From Solibacillus merdavium (lineage in GTDB: Bacteria; Bacillota; Bacilli; Bacillales_A; Planococcaceae), in assembly GCF_014836935.1 (NCBI RefSeq), contig NZ_JACSPW010000023.1:1-35037 (forward strand): 35,037 nt of DNA, read 5' to 3'. Each line of letters begins with the position of its first letter. The stretch's first letter is position 1. Under the pieces are notes generated by a model. That model searched no databases. It saw only the letters and a program-made list of their open reading frames with translations, and was not told the origin of the DNA. A program made the position numbers and the translations under genes. Positions 1 to 6,963 of the stretch are shown piece by piece.

Positions 1-86
1 ATGTATGTGTCGAAAAATATTTTTTGGACACTCAAAAATGGCGTAAGCCATTGATATATCAACATTTATAGAGGGAGTGATCCATT

Positions 87-836
87 ATGAAACTTGACCA
101 TCTAGTAATAAATGTAGATCCAAATTACCAGCAAGAAAGTGAGGAAGTTCAACAAATTAAAAAAGCTGGCCTTCCCTATAATGTAAAAAAGGGTAAAGGT
201 ACTAAAGGGTTTAAAGCAACTAATATTTGGACAGGAAATGAATACTTTGAATTAATCACCATTACTAATAACGATGGCGGCGGATGGAGGCCTGAATGGG
301 TTCATGCCTATAATTCGGGACATAGAGGATTAATTTGCCTAATGATTGATGTAAATAATATTGATGCTATTGTTCAGCGTTTACAAAAAGAAGGAATTTT
401 GATTTCCAATCCTGAAAGAATTAAGATTGAATTTTTCTTTAAGTTATTTTCAAAAACGATGCCCTGGCAAAATAGCTTTTTGAATTTTTTCGAAAATATC
501 CCCCTTCAAATTGGTTTTCAACAAATGGATAGTGAAAAAATCCGAAAAGGGTTTGAAAAATATATGGTTCCTAATTCTAAAGAGAATAACATATCTGGCA
601 TTACACAAATTCATATTGCAGGCGACTTTACTATTTCCGACTTCCAAATGTTAAGAACTGTTTTTGAGCAAACACTAGATAATGAAAATCAACTAATAGT
701 CCAGTTAGAAAATTCCCAAAAAGTTATATTTGAAAAAGCTAAAGACTATTCTATAAAAGTCACATTAAAAAACGATATTAGTTCCTTTATTATGGAAACA
801 TGTAAAATTGAAGATATTTTAATTAACTTTGAATAA
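87..836 (+). CDS. VOC/glyoxalase-like protein
   Basis: 249-aa protein starting MKLDHLVINV, the usual opening of vicinal-oxygen-chelate (glyoxalase/bleomycin-resistance-like) proteins. The early HLVI strand, the GNEYFELI segment near residues 50-57 and the HRGLICLMIDVNNIDAIVQRL stretch around 80-100 fit the repeating beta-alpha-beta-beta-beta module. The second half (about 110-249) is more divergent, rich in Phe and Lys, and resembles the long Glyoxalase_3-type proteins. The ATG is preceded by GAGGGAGTGATCC, an acceptable ribosome binding site. No signal peptide or membrane segment is visible, so it should be cytosolic. The substrate cannot be inferred and no operon partner is visible. The family call is from motif appearance only. 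Confidence 0.6.
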   Translation: MKLDHLVINVDPNYQQESEEVQQIKKAGLPYNVKKGKGTKGFKATNIWTGNEYFELITITNNDGGGWRPEWVHAYNSGHRGLICLMIDVNNIDAIVQRLQKEGILISNPERIKIEFFFKLFSKTMPWQNSFLNFFENIPLQIGFQQMDSEKIRKGFEKYMVPNSKENNISGITQIHIAGDFTISDFQMLRTVFEQTLDNENQLIVQLENSQKVIFEKAKDYSIKVTLKNDISSFIMETCKIEDILINFE

Positions 837-953
837 TCTATAAAACTAATTACCTTATTACAAGTTATCTAGTTCTCCCCCCTTAAATACTTGCAACAAG
901 CTAGACGTCCCCTTTTAGTAAGGTTGTTATATAATAAAAAAAGAGGTGAGTAA

Positions 954-1430
954 ATGTTTTTTAGATCTAAATTAATCAAAAATGACAAGAAATATAGTGC
1001 TGAAATGTTATTTAAAGATGTGTCATCTGAAAAATGGGATAAAGACAATTTAACAAAAGCTAATTTAGATTTTTCAATAGATAGTGTTCGTCTCGTTAAT
1101 GAATATGCTGATCGATTAATTCAAACAGAATTCGGACAGCAGCTGTTAAAAGAACATCATGATAATTTGATAACACGCATCGGTGCCTATGTAGGGGAAG
1201 TAATTAAACATCACAAAGATGGTCAATATCGCTGGTTTGATTTTAACTCTATAAGAGAAAATACGGTGCATTTAAATAACTATTCAATAAGTGTACAAGA
1301 TGAGTCTGTTCTTTATTCTAAAAAAATGGATGATGTATTGTGCCCTATCTATGAGGTGAAGCAATATTTTGATGGGAAATCGAAATATTCCAATTTTTTG
1401 GAATATGTAGAAGTTACTATTAAAAAATAG
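954..1430 (+). CDS. Hypothetical protein, 158 aa
   Basis: Not recognised with confidence. The ATG follows AAGAGGTGAG at good spacing, so translation is credible. The protein is soluble and highly charged. A central stretch, LITRIGAYVGEVIKHHKDGQYRWFDF in two parts (about residues 78-103), has the GAY-GEVI pattern seen in several small DUF families of Gram-positive bacteria. The end alternates hydrophobic and charged residues (YVEVTIKK), suggesting a terminal beta strand. It stands alone between two other orphan genes. An immunity-like or regulatory protein is possible, but nothing here decides it. Confidence 0.5.
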   Translation: MFFRSKLIKNDKKYSAEMLFKDVSSEKWDKDNLTKANLDFSIDSVRLVNEYADRLIQTEFGQQLLKEHHDNLITRIGAYVGEVIKHHKDGQYRWFDFNSIRENTVHLNNYSISVQDESVLYSKKMDDVLCPIYEVKQYFDGKSKYSNFLEYVEVTIKK

Positions 1431-1518
1431 GTTTATACTATAGTTAATTAGAGTTGGTAGTGTGTCAGATTTATGATTTGGGCATTTTGGATTTAATATC
1501 TTTTAATAGGAGAATTAT

Positions 1519-2709
1519 ATGAAAAAGCTTATAGACACAGTTTTAAACAACATATCAAATGAACGATTTGAGAATTACTGGGAAGGATTTAAACCTGTTG
1601 CCTTTGCAATTTTTGATGATAGAGATGTCTTTTTATTTAACCATCCCAAATGTAACGAAGAACGGTACATCAAATTAGTAAAAACTGAAGAATTTCATGC
1701 TTGTACTTGTATATTATTTGAAGAAGTACCCACAGCTATTGTTGATACTACACTTTATGATTCATTTGAAGTCATCTATTCTTTAATAGTACATGAGTCG
1801 TTTCATGTATTCCAACATTTATCTGAAGAAAGCCGATACCCAAATGAAACAGTAGGATTTAACTATCCAATTGATTTTAAAAACATTCAACTACGTATTA
1901 TAGAAAGAAAAAGACTCTTTGAAGCTTTCACATCAACAGAATCTTTAGAAAAACAGAAAAAAATAAACGAATTCATCACACTTAGAGACATGAGAACCGA
2001 ATTATTTCCTGATTATGTGGAATATGAAAACTCAGTTGAAACTATTGAAGGACCTGCACTGTATGTTGAATATCAAGCGTTAACTGATATTAGTTATATT
2101 AATGAAGAAATAATTAAACACTTTGCTGAGCAATTATTAGATAACAACATATCAAACCTAAATATTCGAATTAGCTGCTATAATTCCGGTCTTTTTCTTT
2201 GTCTATTATTAGATGACATTTCAGAGAACTGGAAAGTAAAATTCTCAAAATCAAAGTTAGGCTTATATCACTTTTTAAAAAATGCAAACAACTATACATC
2301 TGCAGAATTAACTATTCCTGATAATGCGGAGGAAGTTACTCGAATTGTAAACAGCGCCCTATCAGATAAATTAAATATTTTCGAACATTTTTATAAATCT
2401 GATGGCATAAAACTAACTATTTCAGGAGCCATTAAACTTATAGGTTTCGATCCAATGAATATTACTCAATTAGATGGGCAATCATTACATCATAATTTTT
2501 TAAGCTTTAAAATCATGAATAAAAGTTATTTTATTAAACAGCCTGTTTGTACTACGTATGAAAGTGATTTTAGAGATGTTCAATTAATAGAACTATTTTT
2601 AAATCAACCACCTTTACATATTGGAGACCGGCTTATAATTGATAATTTTGGTGAAATTGAAGGTAGTGTTATTTCGGAAGAACGAAGCTCTATTCATATA
2701 ATGGTATAG
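1519..2709 (+). CDS. Putative HExxH zinc metalloprotein, 396 aa
   Basis: Residues 92-96 read HESFH inside a hydrophobic helix (SLIVHESFHVFQH), a textbook HExxH zinc-binding motif. About 80 residues on, IEGPALYVEY (E177) fits the third ligand seen as EGxAxY in gluzincin-type peptidases. This gives a plausible H92/H96/E177 site with E93 as catalytic base. There is no signal peptide, so it would act in the cytosol. The C-terminal 100 residues (about 296-396) look like a separate beta-rich domain of unknown role. The start follows AATAGGAGAATTAT, a good ribosome binding site. The peptidase family is not identified, and the protein could be a peptidase relative acting on an unknown substrate. Confidence 0.6.
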   Translation: MKKLIDTVLNNISNERFENYWEGFKPVAFAIFDDRDVFLFNHPKCNEERYIKLVKTEEFHACTCILFEEVPTAIVDTTLYDSFEVIYSLIVHESFHVFQHLSEESRYPNETVGFNYPIDFKNIQLRIIERKRLFEAFTSTESLEKQKKINEFITLRDMRTELFPDYVEYENSVETIEGPALYVEYQALTDISYINEEIIKHFAEQLLDNNISNLNIRISCYNSGLFLCLLLDDISENWKVKFSKSKLGLYHFLKNANNYTSAELTIPDNAEEVTRIVNSALSDKLNIFEHFYKSDGIKLTISGAIKLIGFDPMNITQLDGQSLHHNFLSFKIMNKSYFIKQPVCTTYESDFRDVQLIELFLNQPPLHIGDRLIIDNFGEIEGSVISEERSSIHIMV

Positions 2710-2866
2710 GCGTGTAAGAAGAACTACGACATTTTGGCTTTTGTGGACACAGCTAAATGTCTCATGAAGCCTTTTTGAGTGTTTTCGGTACACTGGGGAT
2801 ATCTCACGTACATTGAGCGTATTTTATCTTTTATTTAATAAAATTCGGACACAGTCGTTGTCAGAT

Positions 2867-3042
2867 TTTCTAATATAGTTCGAAATCATCTAATATAAAT
2901 TTATTTGTTCTAATAAAATCCCGATTTGCTAATATACCTTTAAGATGTTCTAAAATGAGGTCAATTTGTTCTAATATAGCCTTTCAATCTTCTAATATCA
3001 CTTCGAGTTTTTCTAATAACTCGCTCAATTGTTCTAATAAAA
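2867..3042. repeat. Nine phased TTCTAATA-type repeats
   Basis: The core CTAATA (one copy CTAAAA) recurs at 2870, 2890, 2910, 2929, 2950, 2971, 2992, 3013 and 3033, a spacing of 19-21 bases. The usual unit is TTCTAATATA or TTCTAATAAA followed by about ten less conserved bases. The spacing is close to two turns of B-DNA, so all copies face one side of the helix. The array lies in the 411-bp gap between the HExxH gene and the tusA terminator. Apart from this array and the terminator, I see nothing else in the gap. Confidence 0.8.
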
Positions 3043-3075
3043 TACCAACGAACCGGCTCCTTAAACCCACCCCTA

Positions 3076-3108
3076 CAAAAAAACAGCACCTCAAAATTCG
3101 AGATGCTG
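3076..3108 (-). terminator. Rho-independent terminator of tsuA-tusA
   Basis: On the minus strand CAGCATCTC, a short AT loop and GAGGTGCTG form a stem followed by seven T residues. It sits 12 bases after the tusA stop codon and ends the operon. Confidence 0.85.
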
Positions 3109-3120
3109 CCCGTAGAAAAA

Positions 3121-3345
3121 TTATTTTTTCTTAATCGTAATTGTCCAAGATGCTTCGCCTAATTGCTCATAGTTCGTCACTTCATGACCGTCTTCAGCTG
3201 CCCAACGAGGAATTGACTCTGTTCCTTGTGTACAGTCAAATTGTACTTCCAGCTCATCGCCTGTATTTAATTCTTTGATTGCTTCTTTTGCTTCGATTAA
3301 CGGGAATGGGCAAACCATTCCTAATACTTCTAATGTTTTCTTCAT
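3121..3345 (-). CDS. tusA: TusA-family sulfur carrier protein
   Basis: 74-aa protein with the family signature MVCPFPL near residues 9-15. The cysteine of the CPxP motif carries persulfide sulfur in TusA/YedF/SirA proteins. The rest has the two-layer alpha/beta pattern and the typical length of 70-80 aa. The start is the ATG at 3345, preceded by AAGGAGAG; a longer reading frame upstream overlaps the transporter gene and is not needed. It lies 13 bases after the YeeE-family transporter gene in the same direction, with its ribosome binding site at that gene's end. This pairing is the common thiosulfate-uptake arrangement, in which the carrier probably takes sulfur delivered by the transporter towards cysteine or sulfur-cofactor synthesis. 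Confidence 0.9.
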   Translation of the reverse strand: MKKTLEVLGMVCPFPLIEAKEAIKELNTGDELEVQFDCTQGTESIPRWAAEDGHEVTNYEQLGEASWTITIKKK

Positions 3346-3358
3346 ATAAAATCTCTCC

Positions 3359-4408
3359 TTATGCACGCGCTGCTGCACGTTGTTTTGACGGACGCACAAA
3401 TACGAAATAAGATGCTGTCCATGTTCCTAGAATCATAAATGTTAAAGCCGTCCAGCCTGACCAAGTCATCATAGACGTCATTACTAAACCATTACCAATC
3501 GAACAGCCTCCTGCAAGACTAGCGCCGAATCCCATTAAAATACCGCCGCTAGAGCTTCGTACAACTGTTTTTGTATCAGGTGTCCGTAAACGGAATTCCC
3601 CGCTCATTTTTGCTGCGAAATACGAGCCGAAGAAAATCCCTAGTACTAGGAACACACCCCAGTTAATAATATCTAAATCTCCTGTTACTAAAAACTGGAG
3701 AAGGTTTGCTGAAGGTGTTGTAATACCTAGGCCGAAAATACGTCCTGATGCCGCGCTTAACGGCCATGCCAATGTCGCAATTAATCCGATTAAGATTGCT
3801 GTCACATATGGATTCCAGCGCTTTTCAAATAAAATATGCGCTAAACCTGTTTTCTTTGGTTTTAAGCTTGGAATTTTTACACGAGGTTTACGTAATTCAC
3901 GGTAAACAACGAATGCTACCAAGGCTACAAACGGAATGACTAAAAACCAAACATTAATGCCAAATGTTTCTGCAATCGAATCTGTACCGACTACCGGTGT
4001 ACGTGCATCCACTGTAAATTGTGCTAATGGACCTGACTTCATGATAGCTGCCATTAACATATAAAACGCCAATGCAATCCAGCTTCCGATTAAGCCTTCC
4101 CCTGCACGATACCAAGTACCTGTTGCACAACCACCAGCAAAAATAATACCTATACCAAAAATAAATGCGCCTCCAATTGTTGCCCACAATGGAAACTGCC
4201 CTACTGTATACTCAAACGCACCTGCGCCAATTAGTACAAACACACCTACTGCCTGTACGGCAATGGCAACAAGTAGCGCATAAAACATGCGATTATCTTT
4301 TGCAATGTACATATCGCGGAAACCGCCTGTTAAACAGAAGCGTCCTCGCTGCATTACAAAACCTAAAAGAGCACCACAAAGGATACCCGTTAAAGCCATC
4401 TGTAACAA
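3359..4408 (-). CDS. tsuA: YeeE/YedE-family thiosulfate transporter
   Basis: 349-aa polytopic membrane protein with many hydrophobic helices. It has the conserved cysteines of the family: C25 in RGRFCLTGGFRD, C94 in AGGCATGTWYRAGEG and C302 in AGGCSIGNG. In characterised YeeE (TsuA) proteins the equivalent cysteines line the thiosulfate path. The likely start is TTG at 4408, because GGGGGA lies seven bases upstream of it; the ATG three codons later would be too far from that site. tusA follows in the same operon. A SigA-like promoter lies upstream at 4451-4480. I see no cysteine-sulfur riboswitch or T-box, so any regulation by sulfur supply would need a protein factor. Confidence 0.88.
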   Translation of the reverse strand: MLQMALTGILCGALLGFVMQRGRFCLTGGFRDMYIAKDNRMFYALLVAIAVQAVGVFVLIGAGAFEYTVGQFPLWATIGGAFIFGIGIIFAGGCATGTWYRAGEGLIGSWIALAFYMLMAAIMKSGPLAQFTVDARTPVVGTDSIAETFGINVWFLVIPFVALVAFVVYRELRKPRVKIPSLKPKKTGLAHILFEKRWNPYVTAILIGLIATLAWPLSAASGRIFGLGITTPSANLLQFLVTGDLDIINWGVFLVLGIFFGSYFAAKMSGEFRLRTPDTKTVVRSSSGGILMGFGASLAGGCSIGNGLVMTSMMTWSGWTALTFMILGTWTASYFVFVRPSKQRAAARA

Positions 4409-4450
4409 TATTATTCCCCCAATTTAAATACCTAGTTTCTTTATAGGAAT

Positions 4451-4480
4451 ATAATACAATATTTTTCAATTGGAATTCAA
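4451..4480 (-). promoter_or_regulatory. Probable SigA promoter of tsuA-tusA
   Basis: On the minus strand TTGAAT and TATTAT are 18 bases apart, ending about 42 bases before the TTG start. The match to the vegetative consensus is fair. The rest of the 285-bp gap up to 4693 is AT-rich, with a small AAAAAG/CTTTTT hairpin near 4650 and nothing else recognisable. Confidence 0.5.
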
Positions 4481-4693
4481 GCCTTTTGATTAAATATTTG
4501 TTATCTTATTAATTTAGTAGGTTTTAACATCAATTAAATATCCTTATTCTACTCCCAAAAAAGAACCATCATTTTTTACTGACATATGATACAAAGCAAT
4601 ATATTCTTCACATCGTGGCTTGAAGCATGTAATAACCTTCTAGAACAATGCAAAAAGTGTGACTTTTTCTTTCTTTATCAAAATTTAAAGTAG

Positions 4694-5398
4694 GTGAAAC
4701 AAATAAAAAATTCCTATTTAGAACTTCTCGCAGAACTTGGTATTGGTGGTGCACACCCTGGCGGAATTAAGCTAACAGAAGAAATATTAAAAAGCGAAAA
4801 TATTAACAGTACTTGTCACGTTTTAGATGCTGGCTGTGGTACTGGTCAAACAGCAGCTTACTTGTCACAAACTTTCCAAGCTAATGTGACAGCGCTTGAT
4901 TTTAATTCGACAATGGTTGCAAAGGCCAAACATAGAATGAAGATTAATAATTTACCTGTAGAAATTATAGAAGGCTCCATTGAAGATATCCCCTTACCGA
5001 ATCATCACTTTGATTTTATTATTTCTGAATCCGTCATTTCATTTGTTAATAAACCAAAAGCCATAAGTGAGATTTATCGCATATTAAAAAATGGCGGCCG
5101 GTTCATTGCTGTTGAGCCAACGTTGAACGAACGCCTTGACGTTACCCAAGAGCAAGAAATCATGCAGTTTTATGGTCTTGATTCCCTACTCATGGAAAAG
5201 GACTGGGCGGAATTATTAAAACAGATTGGCTTTAAAAATATTCAAATACAGCATCATACCACTATTGAATCGGAACCCGATTTTCATTACTCCAATGAAA
5301 TTGATCCAGTGCTATACGACGTCATGAAAAAACATTTGGAAATCATCTCAAAATACCAAGAAACTTTTAGTTACCGAGTTTATACATGTACAAAATAA
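4694..5398 (+). CDS. Class I SAM-dependent methyltransferase
   Basis: 234 aa. Motif I reads HVLDAGCGTG (about residues 42-51), followed by the acidic strand end TALDFN around 70 and SIEDIPLPNHHFDFIIS near 95-110, as in UbiE-like small-molecule methyltransferases. The N-terminal AHPGG-LT segment is common in uncharacterised Bacillales enzymes. The only usable start is GTG at 4694; the ribosome binding site is poor (AAAG only), so the start is less certain than the domain. The gene stands alone and ends at a clear terminator. The substrate is unknown; a small metabolite or quinone-like molecule is likelier than nucleic acid, given the close UbiE-type pattern. Confidence 0.8.
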   Translation: MKQIKNSYLELLAELGIGGAHPGGIKLTEEILKSENINSTCHVLDAGCGTGQTAAYLSQTFQANVTALDFNSTMVAKAKHRMKINNLPVEIIEGSIEDIPLPNHHFDFIISESVISFVNKPKAISEIYRILKNGGRFIAVEPTLNERLDVTQEQEIMQFYGLDSLLMEKDWAELLKQIGFKNIQIQHHTTIESEPDFHYSNEIDPVLYDVMKKHLEIISKYQETFSYRVYTCTK

Positions 5399-5400
5399 AA

Positions 5401-5430
5401 TAAAGCCACTTTGTCTAAGTGGCTTTATCT
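5401..5430 (+). terminator. Terminator of the methyltransferase gene
   Basis: TAAAGCCACT, loop TTGTC (with adjacent T-A pairing), then AAGTGGCTTTA form a strong stem just after the stop codon, followed by a T-rich stretch. Confidence 0.8.
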
Positions 5431-5606
5431 TATTTATCGATGGATTGGATCATATAACAACCGATAAAATTACTTTCTTAGCAGAACAGTCAGCTGAAGT
5501 ACGTACATTTCTAACATACCAAGATGATGTCACCAGCCAATCCTTAGATAATTTATCGTCATTAGCAGCGTTATTTCATTCTAAAGGAACAGGAGTGATT
5601 CAATAA
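5430..5606 (+). pseudogene. Remnant, possible IstA C-terminal tail
   Basis: A 58-codon open frame without a start codon runs to TAA at 5604-5606, where the stop overlaps the ATG of an IstB-like remnant. The overlap and the ACAGGAGTG ribosome binding site just before it are how istA and istB join in IS21-family elements. The residues themselves (for example TDKITFLAEQ, NLSSLAALFH) are not diagnostic. The call rests on position and on the absence of a start. Confidence 0.35.
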
Positions 5607-5728
5607 TGGACAAGTAAGCAGAAATGATTGAAATGTGTAAAGAACTGCGTTTACCAAGTATTCGCCATTTACTTGAACAGGAAGCCATATTTGAGCAGCA
5701 TACATCACCGGCTTTTAAAAAAGTTTAA
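5606..5728 (+). pseudogene. IstB-like transposition helper remnant
   Basis: Reading from ATG 5606 gives MDK, a stop at codon 4, then AEMIEMCKELRLPSIRHLLE and about 20 more codons to TAA. The C-K-x-LRLP-x-I pattern is the usual N-terminus of IstB, the AAA+ helper of IS21-family transposition. Everything beyond about 40 codons is missing, and no IS21 end was identified, so this is a decayed fragment. The following gap to 5880 shows nothing recognisable. Confidence 0.5.
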
Positions 5729-5880
5729 CATTTAATTTCCCTCTTAAATGGAATTAATTTTATCTTCTTTTCTGTCATTTCCCTTCCCCCAGTGCGACTC
5801 TCCCCTTCACAAAGGAAGTGTGGTCAAATTACACTCCTTATCTATTAAAGAGATGAATCTACTCATGTAAACCTGAAAGT

Positions 5881-5907
5881 AAAAGCGACCCTTATTTGGG
5901 TGGGTTT
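5881..5907 (-). terminator. Terminator of the grx-tRNA-yvrJ-orf69 unit
   Basis: On the minus strand AAAACCCACCC, a short A/T loop, and GGGTCGCTTTT form a short stem ending in T residues, directly after the stop of the 69-aa gene. The core is only about five pairs, so it is moderate in strength. Confidence 0.5.
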
Positions 5908-6117
5908 TTATTCTAGAGGAACTTCACATTCGCAATGCTCATATCTTCTTTCACATAAATTCTTTATCTTAGTAGAAGCTTTTACACTTTCTAATAAAAG
6001 GTCATATATTGCTTCTTTCTCTATAGCACCAATATTTTCACTTTGTAGCATTTTCGAGTAGAAGTTTGTCGTTTTTCTCGACTTACAATAACAATTCATC
6101 AATATACTGATATCCAT
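5908..6117 (-). CDS. Small cysteine-rich protein, 69 aa
   Basis: Not recognised. Starting at ATG 6117 (AAGGGGG seven bases upstream; the GTG at 6123 is too close to it) the product is MDISILMNCYCKSRK... and has five cysteines: a CYC pair near the N-terminus, NLCERR, and HCEC near the C-terminus. The middle is predicted helical and charged, and there is no signal peptide or membrane segment. The cysteine spacing could bind a metal or form redox pairs. It is the last gene of a leftward unit; the yvrJ-like gene ends 12 bases upstream and its stop lies next to this gene's ribosome binding site, so the two are coupled. Confidence 0.6.
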   Translation of the reverse strand: MDISILMNCYCKSRKTTNFYSKMLQSENIGAIEKEAIYDLLLESVKASTKIKNLCERRYEHCECEVPLE

Positions 6118-6129
6118 ATTCACGCCCCC

Positions 6130-6291
6130 TTATTTTTTAAGGTTTTTTATGACAGTGGATAGTTCCATTATGACTTTTTCTAAATGATCTAGTTTACGTT
6201 CAAACCGAACAAACAGGTATACCGTTATCGCAATCGGGAATCCAAAATTCCCTATTAAACTAATCCAAATAGGAATATTTTCTTGAGTCAT
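6130..6291 (-). CDS. yvrJ: YvrJ-family small protein, 53 aa
   Basis: The product reads MTQENIPIWISLIGNFGFPI, then AITVYLFVRF and ERKLDHLEKV. This is the YvrJ-family pattern: a short N-terminus, a hydrophobic segment beginning I-S-x-x-G-N-x-GFPI, then a charged helix containing a KLD core. The hydrophobic part (about residues 8-29) could span the membrane once. AGGGGGATAAA precedes the ATG. In B. subtilis yvrJ lies beside sigO-rsoA and, as far as I recall, is read by SigO; here it is about 0.7 kb from a SigO-RsoA-like pair, which supports both calls. The function of the family is unknown to me. Confidence 0.75.
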   Translation of the reverse strand: MTQENIPIWISLIGNFGFPIAITVYLFVRFERKLDHLEKVIMELSTVIKNLKK

Positions 6292-6407
6292 TTTATCCCC
6301 CTCTCTCGTCTTGTATCATCACCATCAAAACATCAATATAAGTAAGATGGAGACCTCCTGTATAAGGTTGAGAGGTTTCTTGCTGTACAAAAATACCTGA
6401 TTGATAG

Positions 6408-6478
6408 AGGCGGAGCCCGGAATCTAACCGAGGTTCAAGGATTTGCAGTCCTTTGCCTTACTGCTTGGCTACACCGCC
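6408..6478 (-). tRNA. tRNA-Cys(GCA)-like gene, degenerate
   Basis: The 71-base minus-strand sequence begins GGCGGTGTAGCCAAG, and the anticodon loop is CTGCAAA, giving anticodon GCA (cysteine). The acceptor stem pairs at six of seven positions (one T-T mismatch). The anticodon stem AAGGA/TCCTT is perfect. Two features are off: the D loop has CAG where GG is expected, and the T loop reads TTAGATT, losing the universal C56. CCA is not encoded. Overall length equals a normal bacterial tRNA-Cys without CCA. It lies between a glutaredoxin gene and the yvrJ-like gene, in the same direction. It may be a mobile-element type tRNA or a decaying one. Confidence 0.7.
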
Positions 6479-6497
6479 ATATCTTAATCAAAAGATC

Positions 6498-6533
6498 GGG
6501 AAGGTGAAAATCTATATTTTCAAAAACCTCCCC
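6498..6533 (-). other. Long hairpin between grx and tRNA-like gene
   Basis: On the minus strand GGGGAGGT, TTTT bulge, GAAAAT, loop ATAG, ATTTTC, ACCTTCCC fold into a 14-pair stem (one G-T). Only a weak T run (CTTTT) follows, so it may be a terminator, a processing signal or a transcript stabiliser. Confidence 0.55.
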
Positions 6534-6546
6534 ACCTTAGCAATCA

Positions 6547-6789
6547 TTAAATAGTGTCCAACAGCTGGTCAGGGTTAAAACCTTGAATATGCACCGTATC
6601 CATTCCTTCTGTTTTCACTTCAATAAATGGGATACCTTGCACATTTAAATCCTTTAAATATGCTTTATTTTGTGGTTTATCTATATTCTTGAATTCATAC
6701 GGAATGTTTTCTTTGTCTAACCAATCTTTAGCGTTAATACAATGTACACACCAATCCGCCCCATAGATTATTACTTCTGTTTTTGACAT
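6547..6789 (-). CDS. Glutaredoxin-family protein (CVHC)
   Basis: 80 aa, thioredoxin fold of glutaredoxin size. The active site CVHC lies near residues 14-17 in GADWCVHCINAKDWL, and the cis-proline segment is VQGIPFIEV around 50-58. It should act in the cytosol as a dithiol-disulfide reductase, with bacilliredoxin, mycothiol or thioredoxin-like partners rather than glutathione in a Bacillota host (inference). AGGAGGAGATTAAG precedes the ATG. It is the first gene of a leftward unit that continues into a tRNA-Cys-like gene, a yvrJ-like gene and a Cys-rich protein. Its upstream region carries the same promoter-like motif as the sigma gene it diverges from. Confidence 0.82.
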   Translation of the reverse strand: MSKTEVIIYGADWCVHCINAKDWLDKENIPYEFKNIDKPQNKAYLKDLNVQGIPFIEVKTEGMDTVHIQGFNPDQLLDTI

Positions 6790-6810
6790 CTTAATCTCCT
6801 CCTTGTCCCC

Positions 6811-6842
6811 TATAAAGAGAATGAAATCAGAATAGAGTCAAA
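6811..6842 (-). promoter_or_regulatory. Candidate alternative-sigma promoter of grx
   Basis: Minus strand: TTTGACT, then a 13-base spacer, then ATTCTCTTTATA. The spacer and downstream box do not fit a SigA promoter (no TATAAT 16-18 bases after TTGACT). The same layout occurs at 6911-6944 and, less fully, at 9672-9704. Confidence 0.5.
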
Positions 6843-6879
6843 GAAAGATTGTAAAAAAATAAAACTTTATATAAAATGA

Positions 6880-6903
6880 GAACGTAACACAGAACATACG
6901 TTC
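6880..6903. promoter_or_regulatory. 24-bp palindrome between divergent promoters
   Basis: GAACGTA and TACGTTC are perfect inverted halves separated by ten bases. It lies between the divergent promoter-like motifs of the glutaredoxin and sigma genes, ending eight bases upstream of the latter motif. It is a plausible operator for a dimeric regulator. Confidence 0.45.
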
Positions 6904-6910
6904 CTATATT

Positions 6911-6944
6911 TTTGACTATTTGTGTATTTTATTCTCTTTAATAT
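6911..6944 (+). promoter_or_regulatory. Candidate autoregulated promoter of sigO-rsoA
   Basis: TTTGACTATTTGT, then ATTTTATTCTCTTTAATA. It shares TTTGACT and ATTCTCTTTA at nearly the same spacing with the motif before the divergent glutaredoxin gene. No good SigA -10 box is present at the proper distance. Confidence 0.5.
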
Positions 6945-6963
6945 GTAAAAAGGGGGGATGAAA

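Noticed and set aside
2867-3042. Possible CRISPR array
   Set aside because: Repeat core is only 8-10 bases, spacers about 10 bases, repeats vary, and no cas gene is in the window.
3954-4446. Frames of 77 aa (minus) and 93 aa (plus) over tsuA
   Set aside because: Shadows of the transporter gene in other frames, without ribosome binding sites.
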